Shown: positions 23,576-31,808 of the stretch, one piece after another
Position numbering within the stretch: position 1 is the stretch's first letter
Layout of the letters: each line of letters opens with the position of its first letter
NCBI RefSeq assembly: GCF_002994635.1
Contig: NZ_PVNL01000079.1
Span: forward strand, 1 to 55,274
Length of the DNA stretch: 55,274 nucleotides
Direction: 5' to 3'
Source of the DNA: Enhygromyxa salina
Lineage (GTDB): Bacteria; Myxococcota_A; Polyangia; Nannocystales; Nannocystaceae
The notes under the pieces: model-generated
What the model saw: only the letters and a program-made list of their open reading frames with translations
Database searches by the model: none
What the model was told of the DNA's origin: nothing
Position numbers and translations under genes: made by a program

Positions 23576-25492
23576 TCAGCCGGGGACCAGAACGAAGTTG
23601 CGCACGCTGAACTCGCTCGTGTACAGCCCGCTGCCAGCCCCGATCCCGACTCCAGCGTGGCTCTCGTCGATCGCCACAGCCTGGGACAAGAGCTGCTGAC
23701 CGTCGAACCACAGGGTGACGCCGTCGAGCGCGACGTCGACACGAACGGGGACCCAGGCGCCATCGGTATAGGTGCTGGTGTTCACGCTCTGGCCGATCGT
23801 CATGTAGTCGCCGTCGCGCAGCGACACCTGGTTGGTCCAGATGTTGAGCTCGATCGCGTAGCCGCTGCCGTCGGCGATGAAGCCCAGGTTCTCGCGTGGC
23901 GGGATCTGGCTGGCGTAGGCCAAAGGGTCCTTGGCGAAGAACACGCTGATGCCGTCGGCGGCGGGATCGGCCCCGACGTGCTGCGACCGGTAGTCGAACT
24001 CGATCGAGTAGGGCAGCGCGAGGGTCTGATCGATGATCGCCGCGGTCCCGGTCCAGGCCACATTGTCACGCAAGACCGTGAGGGTCTCGCCGTCGATCGA
24101 CGAGCAAAACGGGGGCTCGCCCGAGGAGTAGAACGCGAAGCGACCCTCGAACATGCGGTGGGTCGCGCGATCGATCGGGGGGTACACGGCCGCGGCCGCG
24201 ACCACGCCGTCGATGTTCTCGAGCCCGTGGTGCTTGCAGATAGCCTCGAGGCTCGGGCTCGAGAAGGCCAGACGCTCGAGGATCCCGCCGCAGGTCGAGC
24301 CGGCCCCGAAGTCGGTGTCTGTGTAGAGGTTGACGTGCACGTCGCGGCCGAGCATGACCGAGGAGATCGATTGATCGGCGAGGTCCTGCGCCGTCTCGCC
24401 GCTGCACAGCTCGAAGGCCAAATCCGTGTAGCCTTCGCCAGCGTAGAACCCAGCGCAGTCATCCTTGGCGTAGTAGGTGCCGGGGTCGCCGGGGTACTTG
24501 GCCGTGGGCACCGAGCGCGCCGCGGGCAGCTCGTTGTCACGCCAGGTCTGGGCCATGTTGGCGTAGACCGGGTCGCCGAGCTGCAGCGTGCCGCCTTGCC
24601 CGAGCGCGGCCGCGTAGTCTTGCGCCGGCATGATCCCCTCGTCGACGTAGGCTTCGATCTGCGCGAGGGTGAGCGTGACCTCGGGGTTGGAGAAGAAGTT
24701 GACGTTGTTGCCACACATCATGGTGCCGCCGGTGAGGCCTGACGGGTTGGGCGAGCCGTCCTCGTCGTAGCCAGCCAGCGGGAAGCCAAAGTTGTAGTTG
24801 TCGGGGTCGCCCTCATTGCAGTGACTGCCGCCCATGCAGTGGCCAAACTCGTGGTTGATCGGCAAGAACTCGACCCAGTACGAGGAGACCGCGCCGCCGC
24901 CCCAGGCCGCCGGAGACTGACTCTCGGCGGTGCTACCAATTATCAGGAGCTTGTCGGCCCCGTAGGCTGCGCGGTAGCTCGACAGCCACCCGAGCGCCGC
25001 GTTGATGTTGAAGTCCGTCGGCCCCGGCCACGCCCCCGTCCGCTGGTAGTCGTCCTCGCTGAGCACGTGGTAGCCGAGCGAGCGGACCACGGAGCTGTCG
25101 ACGAGGCTGCGCGCGAGGGCGGCGTTGAGGTCGTCGATGCGCCAGTCGAGGAATTCCTCGGGCGTCTGGCCCTGGTCGGCGATCTCCGCGACGGCGGCCT
25201 CGGTCAGCACAAACAGGGCGTCGATCATCGCGACGCCGTCGGGGTCGTACTCGGAGTAGACAAACGGGCCCAGGTCGCCGTCGCCGTCGCCGTCGCCAGT
25301 GGCCGGGTCGCCGTCGCCGTCGCCGTCGCCGTCGCCAGTGGCCGGGTCGCCGTCGCCGTCGCCGGTCGTGTCGCTCGCCTCGGTCCCGGCGTCGTCGCCC
25401 TCGAGCCCCGACCCATCGATGATCACGCAGGCCGCGAGCGGGACGCAGGCGAGGGCAGAGATGACAGCGCGGGGAAGCCGTAGGCTATGCAT
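23576..25492 (-). CDS. Secreted metzincin-like metalloprotease lipoprotein with lectin-like C-terminal domain
   Basis: 638 aa from ATG 25492. Lipobox LAAC (Cys22), then a linker of Asp-Gly repeats (about 43-73). The catalytic region has HEFGHCMGGSH (214-224), the HExxHxxGxxH zinc motif of metzincins, and a downstream TMM (residues about 254-256) as candidate Met-turn. Cysteine-rich segments follow (DDCAGFYAGEGY, STCGG). The final 170 residues resemble an L-type lectin/concanavalin jelly roll (PYSIEFDYRSQHVG, ADGISVFFAKDP, GAWVPVRVDVALDG, VTLWFDGQQL). Predicted to be tethered outside the cell and cut protein or glycoprotein targets, perhaps prey or matrix; substrate is unknown. It is monocistronic and divergent from the WYL regulator. 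Confidence 0.87.
   Translation of the reverse strand: MHSLRLPRAVISALACVPLAACVIIDGSGLEGDDAGTEASDTTGDGDGDPATGDGDGDGDGDPATGDGDGDGDLGPFVYSEYDPDGVAMIDALFVLTEAAVAEIADQGQTPEEFLDWRIDDLNAALARSLVDSSVVRSLGYHVLSEDDYQRTGAWPGPTDFNINAALGWLSSYRAAYGADKLLIIGSTAESQSPAAWGGGAVSSYWVEFLPINHEFGHCMGGSHCNEGDPDNYNFGFPLAGYDEDGSPNPSGLTGGTMMCGNNVNFFSNPEVTLTLAQIEAYVDEGIMPAQDYAAALGQGGTLQLGDPVYANMAQTWRDNELPAARSVPTAKYPGDPGTYYAKDDCAGFYAGEGYTDLAFELCSGETAQDLADQSISSVMLGRDVHVNLYTDTDFGAGSTCGGILERLAFSSPSLEAICKHHGLENIDGVVAAAAVYPPIDRATHRMFEGRFAFYSSGEPPFCSSIDGETLTVLRDNVAWTGTAAIIDQTLALPYSIEFDYRSQHVGADPAADGISVFFAKDPLAYASQIPPRENLGFIADGSGYAIELNIWTNQVSLRDGDYMTIGQSVNTSTYTDGAWVPVRVDVALDGVTLWFDGQQLLSQAVAIDESHAGVGIGAGSGLYTSEFSVRNFVLVPG
25270..25370 (-). 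repeat. GTCGCC simple repeat encoding the Asp-Gly linker
   Basis: Runs of the hexamer GTCGCC (plus strand) interrupted by AGTGGCCGG units encode GDGDGDGDPAT blocks in the metzincin lipoprotein. The in-frame hexamer can change linker length by slippage without a frameshift. Confidence 0.85.
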
Positions 25493-25601
25493 GGCTGACT
25501 GTAGCAGGTCGGAACACCGAGGTAGCGCCGTTGGCCATCGACGGGGCGTCACTCGAGACAGCCCAGTTGAACCGCGGACGTGTCAGCGGTATGTCAGCTG
25601 C

Positions 25602-26243
25602 GTGAAGCGTACGCAGCGTCTCTTCGCGCTCACCGAGTACCTGCGTGGTCGTCGGACCGGCGTCACCGCAGCGGCGCTTGCCGAGCGCTTCGGGGTGACG
25701 CTTCGCACCATCTATCGCGATCTGGATTCGCTCCGCGAAGCATCCTTGCCGCTGGCCGCCGAGCGCGGTCGCGGAGGTGGCTATGCGCTCGACAAGAGCT
25801 ACAGCCTACCGCCGGTCAACTTCACCGCACGGGAGGCGGCTTTGTTGGTCGCGCTGGGACGCCACGCCATCGGCACTCGACTGATGCCCTTTACGGACAC
25901 CCTCGAGTCTGCACTCGACAAGGTCCGCGCTGCCCTGACCGCTTCGGCCCAGCGTGAGCTGCTGACCCGCCTTGGGGAGCTGTCCTTTGTGGGCGTACCC
26001 GCGCTGCCCAGCGACCAGAAGGTCCGCGCGACCGTCGAGCGTGCCTGGTTCGAGCAGCAGCCGCTGCGGATCGTCTACGTCGACGGCAGCCATGTCGAGA
26101 CGACCCGGCGCATCCGGATTCGCGCCGTCTTGATGGAGCGCCACGAGACGCGCCTGGATGCTGAGGATCTCGACGCGGGCGAGCGGCGTCACTTTCGACT
26201 CGACCGCATCACCCGCGCCACCATCCTGCCCGTGGCGCTCTAG
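25602..26243 (+). CDS. YafY-type transcriptional regulator: HTH plus shortened WYL region
   Basis: 213 aa from GTG 25602 (VKRTQRLFALTEYLRGRRTG), the usual start of this family. A DeoR-like winged helix follows (TAAALAERFGVTLRTIYRDL; DSLREASLPL; GGGYALD). After the linker (LPPVNFTAREAALLVALGRH) comes a ligand-type WYL core (PLRIVYVDGSHVETTRRIRI) that ends quickly. Full YafY proteins are about 300-330 aa with a C-terminal WCX extension; that part is missing here, yet the end is clean and the stop sits in a terminator arm, so it may be a natural short form. WYL proteins sense ligands or nucleotides and regulate stress or defence genes. It is convergent with the GST downstream. Confidence 0.85.
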   Translation: MKRTQRLFALTEYLRGRRTGVTAAALAERFGVTLRTIYRDLDSLREASLPLAAERGRGGGYALDKSYSLPPVNFTAREAALLVALGRHAIGTRLMPFTDTLESALDKVRAALTASAQRELLTRLGELSFVGVPALPSDQKVRATVERAWFEQQPLRIVYVDGSHVETTRRIRIRAVLMERHETRLDAEDLDAGERRHFRLDRITRATILPVAL

Positions 26244-26275
26244 CAGGCCGGGGAAAATCTCGGCGCGGCCTGCTA
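26241..26275. terminator. Bidirectional hairpin holding both stop codons
   Basis: Perfect 10-bp arms TAGCAGGCCG (26241-26250) and CGGCCTGCTA (26266-26275). The TAG of the WYL gene is the first three bases of one arm and the TAG of the GST gene the last three of the other. Confidence 0.75.
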
Positions 26276-26890
26276 GGTCTCCGCCGCCATCAGCTTCTGG
26301 TTGGCGGGGCGCCCCGAGCAACGCCCGATCAAGGCTCCCAGCTGGGGAAACGGGGCAAAGTCGACCCCGCAGAAGCCGAACCATTGAAAGAACGACACGA
26401 GGTGAAAGTCCACCAGCGAGACCGTGTCCCCCAGCATGTACGTCCTGTCGCCGAGGTTCTCCTCCACCATCCCGATCAGGCGGTCGAGGTCTTTGCGGGC
26501 TTGTGCGCCGGCGGCCGCATTTCGCTGCTCCTGCGGGCCCTGCGTGTTGCCCAGCCAGCGTGACATCGCGCCGCCCAGGGTGACGTTGGCCCACACCAGC
26601 CACTTCAGCGCCTCGCCACGCGCGGGACCCGGCTTGGGGTAGAGACCCTTGTCCACGCCGAACGTCTCCCCGAGGTAGATCTGGATGGCCGCCGATTCGA
26701 AGATCGCCACGCCGTCATGCACCAGCACCGGCACGGCCATGTTGGGGTTGACCGGTCCAAGCTTGGTTTTCTTGTCGGCGTCGTCTTTGATGTCGACCTG
26801 CACGCCTTCGTACGGGATCTGGAGCTCCTCCAGGCTCCAGCGGACGGTGGAAGCGGTGGACATGGGGGCGAAGTAGAAGGTGATGCTCAT
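26273..26890 (-). CDS. Glutathione S-transferase family protein
   Basis: 205 aa. The N-terminal thioredoxin fold reads YFAPMSTASTVRWSLEELQI with a serine after the first strand (STAS), where theta/beta-class enzymes place the glutathione-activating residue; VNPNMAVPVLVHDG contains the cis-proline (VP), and IFESAAIQIYLGE holds the ES pair that binds glutathione. The C-terminal domain is helical (GEALKWLVWANVTLGGAMSR; YMLGDTVSLVDFHL, the N-capping box). Substrate is unknown; such cytosolic enzymes detoxify electrophiles. It ends head-to-head with the WYL regulator. Length is normal. Confidence 0.9.
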   Translation of the reverse strand: MSITFYFAPMSTASTVRWSLEELQIPYEGVQVDIKDDADKKTKLGPVNPNMAVPVLVHDGVAIFESAAIQIYLGETFGVDKGLYPKPGPARGEALKWLVWANVTLGGAMSRWLGNTQGPQEQRNAAAGAQARKDLDRLIGMVEENLGDRTYMLGDTVSLVDFHLVSFFQWFGFCGVDFAPFPQLGALIGRCSGRPANQKLMAAET

Positions 26891-27070
26891 TTGGTTTCCT
26901 GGGGTTGGGCGCGTCGGTGCGCCGGTTCGAGGGCCCTTCTCGCATGCCGGAGTGACAGCCTCATGTCAGCTTTGTTTGGGAAGTGTCAGCCCGGGTGTCA
27001 CCATGCCGAGCGAAGGCGAGCCCGAGCTGGGTTGACCCCGAGCATCCCCGACGCGTAAGCGTCTTGCACA

Positions 27071-27667
27071 ATGCGCAACCCTCTCAGCTACCTCGGTCTC
27101 CTGCTCCCCCTTTGCCTGGCGCTCGCGTGCGACAAGCCGGCAGACGACAAGAAGACCGACGAGAAGACGACCGACGACAAGAAGACCGCGGAAAAGAAAG
27201 AAGCCCCAGCCGAGCCCGAAAAGCCCGCCGAGCCCGAAGCCCCCGCCAAGCCAGACTTCGTGATGACCGAGCACGACCTCTCGACGATTGGCCCCGAGTG
27301 GGCCGGCTGGGTCGCCCAGGGCCCCAAATCCGCGAAGGTCATGGGTGATCTCGGCAAGGCCGCCCGAATTGCCGCCGGCAAGGACGGCTTCGACCTGATC
27401 TTCCTGCCCACGAAGACCGACTTCGCCGAGGTCAAGGCCATGCTCCAAAAGAGCGCCGAGGCCAACAAAACCAAGATCGAGTTCACGATCGACACCCCCG
27501 AGCTGCTCGAGTGGACCACCACCGGCGACGGCTGGGTCAGCTACAGCTTCCAGATGAACATGACCGCCGGCGAGCAAGAGATTACCTGCAAGAACCTCAA
27601 CGGCAGCGAGTCACAGCTGCTCGTCGAGGTCCACAAGGGCCAGTGCGCGACCTTGGTCAAGAAGTAA
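27071..27667 (+). CDS. Lipoprotein with Lys/Glu/Pro linker, unknown function
   Basis: 198 aa. Lipobox LALAC (Cys20) is followed by a highly charged linker of DDKKTDEKTTDDKKTAEKK and EPEKPAEPEAP type (21-62), then a folded domain of about 130 residues with GFDLIFLPTKTDFAEVKAML and DGWVSYSFQMNMTAGEQEIT. Two cysteines near the end (EITCKN; GQCATL) may pair. The linker should hold the domain away from the membrane. No family is recognised. Its stop is only ten bases from the stop of the convergent lipoprotein gene. Confidence 0.85.
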   Translation: MRNPLSYLGLLLPLCLALACDKPADDKKTDEKTTDDKKTAEKKEAPAEPEKPAEPEAPAKPDFVMTEHDLSTIGPEWAGWVAQGPKSAKVMGDLGKAARIAAGKDGFDLIFLPTKTDFAEVKAMLQKSAEANKTKIEFTIDTPELLEWTTTGDGWVSYSFQMNMTAGEQEITCKNLNGSESQLLVEVHKGQCATLVKK

Positions 27668-27677
27668 CAACCATTCG

Positions 27678-28379
27678 CTAGTTGGCCGCCGCCCCGCTGT
27701 CCGAGCCCGAGCCAGGGCTCGAGCTGAGCGTGGTGACGCTGACTTGCGCGACGCTGGAGTCGCTGACCTCGAGCACGACCTCGGCCGCCGGAACTGGCTC
27801 CCAACGCCCGTCGGGCAGGCCGACCCGACACAGACCGACCTCGAGCGTCAGCGTCTGACCTGGCTGCGTCACGTCCAGAACATTCTCGCCGTGACGACGC
27901 TCGAACACACGCGACTCGCCGCGCCGAACCACGGTGCTCCCATCGAAGCTCGCGTAACAGCCGTCGGCGAACCCGCCCGCCGATCCGCTGCGATCGGTGG
28001 TCTCGCCCGTGAGATTCGGCGCGGGCAACCCGGCTAGATCGAAGCCCGGACCCTCGGTGACCGTGACCACGACGCGCAGATCGAGGGCGTAGCCACCCTC
28101 GGTCCGCACCGGCGTCGCGTCGACCACGACGCTGAGACCCGGCGGCGGGCCGGTGAGCGGCTTCGGCTCTCGCGGCGAGTCGGCCTCGCTCGTCTCGCTC
28201 GCAGCCGGGGCAGGACTCCGCTCCACGGGCGCGCGGATCTCCGGGTCGGTGCCTGTGTCCGCGGTGGGCTGGGTGAGTGATGAAGTTGGCGTCGACGCGG
28301 GCGCACACGCGACCACGGATGCAATCGACGCGACCAGGGTGAGGCTCCTCGCAATTGTCTGCTCGCTACGCTTGCCCAT
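27678..28379 (-). CDS. Lipoprotein of unknown function
   Basis: 233 aa from ATG 28379; an open frame continues to 28760 but does not look coding. Lipobox SVVAC (Cys25), then a Thr/Ser/Pro/Glu-rich disordered stretch to about residue 80. The rest resembles a beta-sandwich: LSVVVDATPVRTEGGYALDL, VVTVTEGPGFDLAGLPAPN, then GGFADGCYASFDGS and VGLCRVGLPDGRW, with two cysteines. It ends in a low-complexity Ser/Gly/Ala tail. The role is unknown. A short inverted repeat (28398-28412, ACCCT/AGGGT) lies 19 bases upstream of the start and could be an operator. Confidence 0.82.
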   Translation of the reverse strand: MGKRSEQTIARSLTLVASIASVVACAPASTPTSSLTQPTADTGTDPEIRAPVERSPAPAASETSEADSPREPKPLTGPPPGLSVVVDATPVRTEGGYALDLRVVVTVTEGPGFDLAGLPAPNLTGETTDRSGSAGGFADGCYASFDGSTVVRRGESRVFERRHGENVLDVTQPGQTLTLEVGLCRVGLPDGRWEPVPAAEVVLEVSDSSVAQVSVTTLSSSPGSGSDSGAAAN

Positions 28380-28758
28380 GATCGGTGCCCCCAGTGTACC
28401 CTGTGATAGGGTGCCTATTCTATGCTGACACAAATACTCACACCCACCCCAGTCGCAGCCGGGCGGCTCTGTCGGCGATGAATGTCCAGTCCAAGGTATT
28501 CCATAACCGTGACAGCGTTGCCGTAGTTTCTGCACGTCTGAGAGGACCGACCAGACCCGAGCTGTGTCCACACTGCCGTCAGCTCGCGCCCGGGAATCCC
28601 GACCGAGCGCAACGCGATGCGCATCGAATTTGTATTGGCCTATACCAAAACGATCGCCATCCGCCCGGTCCGGCCCCGCTCGGTCTAAAATCCGCTTGAC
28701 GCCGGGGCCCGACCCAGTGTCTCCTCTATCCAGTGTCTGATACACCACGGGCGCATTC
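28380..28758. other. Intergenic region between divergent genes
   Basis: 379 bases with lower GC than neighbours and no convincing gene. It holds the ACCCT/AGGGT inverted repeat near the lipoprotein start, a minus-strand TAGAAT hexamer resembling a -10 element without a clear -35, and two direct copies of CCAGTGTCT (about 28712 and 28731) just upstream of the monooxygenase gene. It presumably contains both promoters. Confidence 0.5.
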
Positions 28759-29928
28759 ATGAAGATTGATATATTTACCGAAATCCAGGACCCTCAACCA
28801 TGGAGCGAGGATCACGAGCATCGACGAATTCAACAGACGCTCGAGCAGGCCAGGCTCGCTGACGAGCTGGGCTACGGCTGCTTTTGGCTGGTCGAGCACC
28901 ACTGTGGCGGCGAGTTTAGTCTGTCGTCGGCGCCCGAGCTCATGCTCACGGCGATCGCCCAGCAGACCAAGAACATTCGCGTTGGCCACTCGGCAGTCCT
29001 CGCCCCCTATCGCTTCAACCATCCGATTCGCATTGCCGAGCGCGCGGCGTACCTCGACCACCTCAGCCAGGGTCGCGTCGAGTTCGGCATGGCCCGCTCG
29101 ACCGTCCCCGAGTGGCGACTGTTCAACATACCCGCCAACGAGGCGCGCGAGCAGATGCAGCAGGCCTTCGAGATGGTCCCAAAGATGTGGACGCAGGATC
29201 ACTTCTCGTACGAGAGCGAGCACTATCAGATCCGCGACGTCAGCGTCGTGCCCAAGCCCTATCAAAAGCCTCACCCGCCGCTGTGGCAGGCCTGCTCGAG
29301 CCTGACTTCCTTCGAGCAAGCTGGTCGCAACGGCGTCGGAGCGCTGGGCGTGACGTTGTGGGCTCCGCCCGCGCAGGTCAAGGAATGGATCGACATCTAC
29401 CGCGCGGCGGTCCGGAGCACCCAGAGCCCCGTCGGCTCGTTCGTCAACGATCAGGTCGCCTTCTTCACCTTCGTTCACTGCGCCGAGACCGACGAGGAGG
29501 CGATGAAGAACGGCGCCGCGACGGCCGCGGCGTGGTACACGTCCATGGCCTTCACCTTCTTCGAGGCCCGAGAGGTCTTCATGCAGACCGCGGCCGAGGA
29601 GCAGGCGAAGATGCGGGATCTGGCCGGTGGCGGGCTCACCGGACAATTCCTGCGGGCCCGCGCTGACGCTCCGCCCAACCGTGCGCAGATCGTCATCGGT
29701 CGGATCATGGGCGGCGAGCAGGTCTCCGACGAGGAGGTCTTCGACGCGCTCAGCGAGCAGGACTCGCTGGTCGTCGGCAGCCCCGAGACCTGCCGGCGAA
29801 AGATGGAGGCCTATCGCGACCTCGGCGTCGATCGGCTGATGTGCTTTCAGCAGGTCGGTGGTCTTCCCCACGACAAGGTCATGAAGAGCATGCGACTCGT
29901 GGGCGAGATGATCGAGTCCTTCGAGTAG
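28759..29928 (+). CDS. LLM-class (luciferase-like) flavin-dependent monooxygenase
   Basis: 389 aa. Bacterial-luciferase fold markers: DELGYGCFWLVEHHCGGEFS near residue 35 (the WxxEHH motif), LTAIAQQTKNIRVGHSAVLA, LSQGRVEFGMARS, and the late VGSPETCRRKMEAYRDLGVD that closes the barrel. Such enzymes use reduced FMN (or F420) from a separate reductase to oxygenate small organic substrates. No flavin reductase is next to it. Length is typical. It is the only plus-strand gene in this stretch and appears monocistronic. Substrate is unknown. Confidence 0.92.
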   Translation: MKIDIFTEIQDPQPWSEDHEHRRIQQTLEQARLADELGYGCFWLVEHHCGGEFSLSSAPELMLTAIAQQTKNIRVGHSAVLAPYRFNHPIRIAERAAYLDHLSQGRVEFGMARSTVPEWRLFNIPANEAREQMQQAFEMVPKMWTQDHFSYESEHYQIRDVSVVPKPYQKPHPPLWQACSSLTSFEQAGRNGVGALGVTLWAPPAQVKEWIDIYRAAVRSTQSPVGSFVNDQVAFFTFVHCAETDEEAMKNGAATAAAWYTSMAFTFFEAREVFMQTAAEEQAKMRDLAGGGLTGQFLRARADAPPNRAQIVIGRIMGGEQVSDEEVFDALSEQDSLVVGSPETCRRKMEAYRDLGVDRLMCFQQVGGLPHDKVMKSMRLVGEMIESFE

Positions 29929-29984
29929 CCCCCCGCGTCTGTGGCGTGGGGCTCGCTTGTGGTCGTCCCAATCCCTGCCCAGGC

Positions 29985-30241
29985 CACCAGCTGAGATTGC
30001 GGAGCTGCGCGAGGGAGCGGGCTCCTTCAACGCCGACGCCGATGTCGCTGTTGTTGCTGAGGTCGAGGGAGGTGAGGCCGGACAGCTGCGCGAGCGCCTG
30101 CGCTGCCTCGACGCCGACGTTGAAGCCGAGCAGGCCCAGGGCGCGCAGGCTGTTGCAGCGGGCGAGTCGCTCCGCGGGTACGGGGCCGTCGACGTCCACG
30201 ATGAAGACACGCTCCGGGTTCCAGCCTCCTGATCGATCACG
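29985..30241 (-). pseudogene. Leucine-rich-repeat remnant in frame behind the TIGR02996-type gene
   Basis: Directly after the TGA of the upstream gene, in the same frame, comes GGWNPERVFIVDVDGPVPAE and then leucine-rich repeats of the ribonuclease-inhibitor type: LARCNSLRALGLLGFNVGVE, LAQLSGLTSLDLSNNSDIGV, ARSLAQLRNL. The pattern breaks off at about 29988 into sequence that no longer looks coding. There is no ribosome site, only a GTG at 30199. It is either the former C-terminus of the upstream protein, cut off by a nonsense mutation, or a fragment of a sister gene. Confidence 0.6.
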
Positions 30242-31675
30242 TCAACCAGAAGGGCGATTCTGCCTTTCGAGCGTCGCCGCAGGCCCGAGCACCAAGTTGG
30301 GCACGCAGGTGTGCGCGTCGACGAGCAGCTTGTATGCGGCGGCCGTGAACGCCAGCGCTGACACGTCGACGCGCGCGAGCGGGCGCAGCTTCGCGGCGTC
30401 GACCAACGCTCGCGCCAGCTCGCTCGGCCACAGCTCGTCGTCGAGCTGACGCAGCGTCAGAGTCTCGAGCGAGGTGATCAACGGCAGCGCGAGCAGCTGC
30501 GCGAGCGGAGGTGGCCCGAACTCCTCGTCGCCATGAAATATGAGCGTGAGCCTACGCAGCCGCGGCAGCAAGCTGTGGCGCAGCGCCTCGACGGTGAGCT
30601 CGGGGGTCCACATCGTCATCGTTAGCTCGCGCAGCTTGGCCAGCCGGAACGGCGAGCTGATCTCACCAACCAACTCGACGCGCTCGAGGTTGGGCATCCG
30701 TGACCAGTCGAACCCGTCAGGTTTGCGGTGAAACCAGCCGTGGTCGAGCTCGCGCACACCACCGAGCAGCGCGGCGTCGCAGCTGCCGAGCACGGTCGTG
30801 TGGTCGTCGACCCGCGGACGGACCCTCAAGGCGCGCAAGCACGCGCAGATCGGCAGCCCAAGCAGCGCGGCGAGCCGCTCCATCCCCGTGTGGGGCGGCT
30901 CCGCGCTGGTATCGGCCGCGACGTCGAGGCCGATCACGAGGCCGCCCATCCACTGCAAACCGGTGAGGTGGACCGGGCCGAGCGGGCCAAACAAGTGGGC
31001 GTGATGCTCGACGAGCGCCGCTTCAAACGCCCGATCCAGGCGGTCGCGAGCGTCCGCCGACACGGCCTGGGCCCGGGCGAGATCCAGCGCGGCGACCAGG
31101 CCGCGTGGGTCACCCTCGCGCTGCAACCAGTCGGCGTGGACCTGCATCGCATCCCTGGGGTCGTCGGCGTCGCGGATCGCTTGCTCGAGCACAGGCGCGC
31201 GCGCGCTCGTGGCCGCGACGACCTCGAGTTCGTGCTCGGCGATGGCGAGGCCCCGCGCGGCCCAGCGCGCGTGCTCAGCCGCGATCGCCCGGTCGCGCTG
31301 GGCGAGGTCGGTGAAGGTCTGCCCGCGCTCGTGGGTCCACTCGCCGATGCGGCCCCGCGCCCACCCCAGCTCGAGCCCGTGGCAGCGCAGCCGAACGAGC
31401 GCCTGGCTGGCGCGCGCCCGGTGGTGTGGATCGAAGCCGATGCTGTACGTGGCCTCGGCGATCATCGCGAGCTGGCTGTCGGCTTCGACCTCGAAGCGCG
31501 CGACGAGCTCACGCGCGCGCTCGAGCTCCAGCCCGGTGGCGAACACCTGCTGCGCGTCGACGATCGCCTTGGCGGCCGCCAGCCCGAGCGAGGTCAGCTC
31601 GCGCACCAGCTTGATCGCGTTGATCTTGCGAGTCCCACCGAGGTAGCGCAGCGCGTAGGTTGCTCGTTCGTTCAT
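30242..31675 (-). CDS. TIGR02996-type repeat-companion protein
   Basis: 477 aa from ATG 31675 (the open frame extends to 31828 without coding character). The N-terminus (RKINAIKLVRELTSLGLAAA KAIVD, split here for length) resembles the C-terminal domain of ribosomal protein L7/L12 (K-I-x-V-I-K-x-V-R-x-x-T-G-L-G-L-K-E-A-K). A middle DAMQVHADWLQREGDPRGL is the TIGR02996 signature (YADWLEERGDPRG) seen in myxobacterial and planctomycete proteins with repeats. The C-terminal third has degenerate leucine-rich strands (LRELTMTMWTP, LRRLTLIFHGD, LETLTLRQLDD). It ends shortly before an in-frame LRR remnant, so it may be a truncated form. Function is unknown; a scaffold role is typical. Confidence 0.8.
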   Translation of the reverse strand: MNERATYALRYLGGTRKINAIKLVRELTSLGLAAAKAIVDAQQVFATGLELERARELVARFEVEADSQLAMIAEATYSIGFDPHHRARASQALVRLRCHGLELGWARGRIGEWTHERGQTFTDLAQRDRAIAAEHARWAARGLAIAEHELEVVAATSARAPVLEQAIRDADDPRDAMQVHADWLQREGDPRGLVAALDLARAQAVSADARDRLDRAFEAALVEHHAHLFGPLGPVHLTGLQWMGGLVIGLDVAADTSAEPPHTGMERLAALLGLPICACLRALRVRPRVDDHTTVLGSCDAALLGGVRELDHGWFHRKPDGFDWSRMPNLERVELVGEISSPFRLAKLRELTMTMWTPELTVEALRHSLLPRLRRLTLIFHGDEEFGPPPLAQLLALPLITSLETLTLRQLDDELWPSELARALVDAAKLRPLARVDVSALAFTAAAYKLLVDAHTCVPNLVLGPAATLERQNRPSG

Positions 31676-31808
31676 ACCAGAGGATGTCGCCGTCATGGAC
31701 GGCGTGTTCTTTGAACACTGAGCGCTGGGCTTGCACTGAACGCTGCGCTTGGACGCCGTGGTCACGCTCGCCCAAGCGTATCGCAGCGAGCGACAGCTCG
31801 CGAGTCGC

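Noticed and set aside
25270..25370. Possible CRISPR-like repeat array
   Set aside because: Hexamer repeats inside a coding region; no spacers or cas genes.
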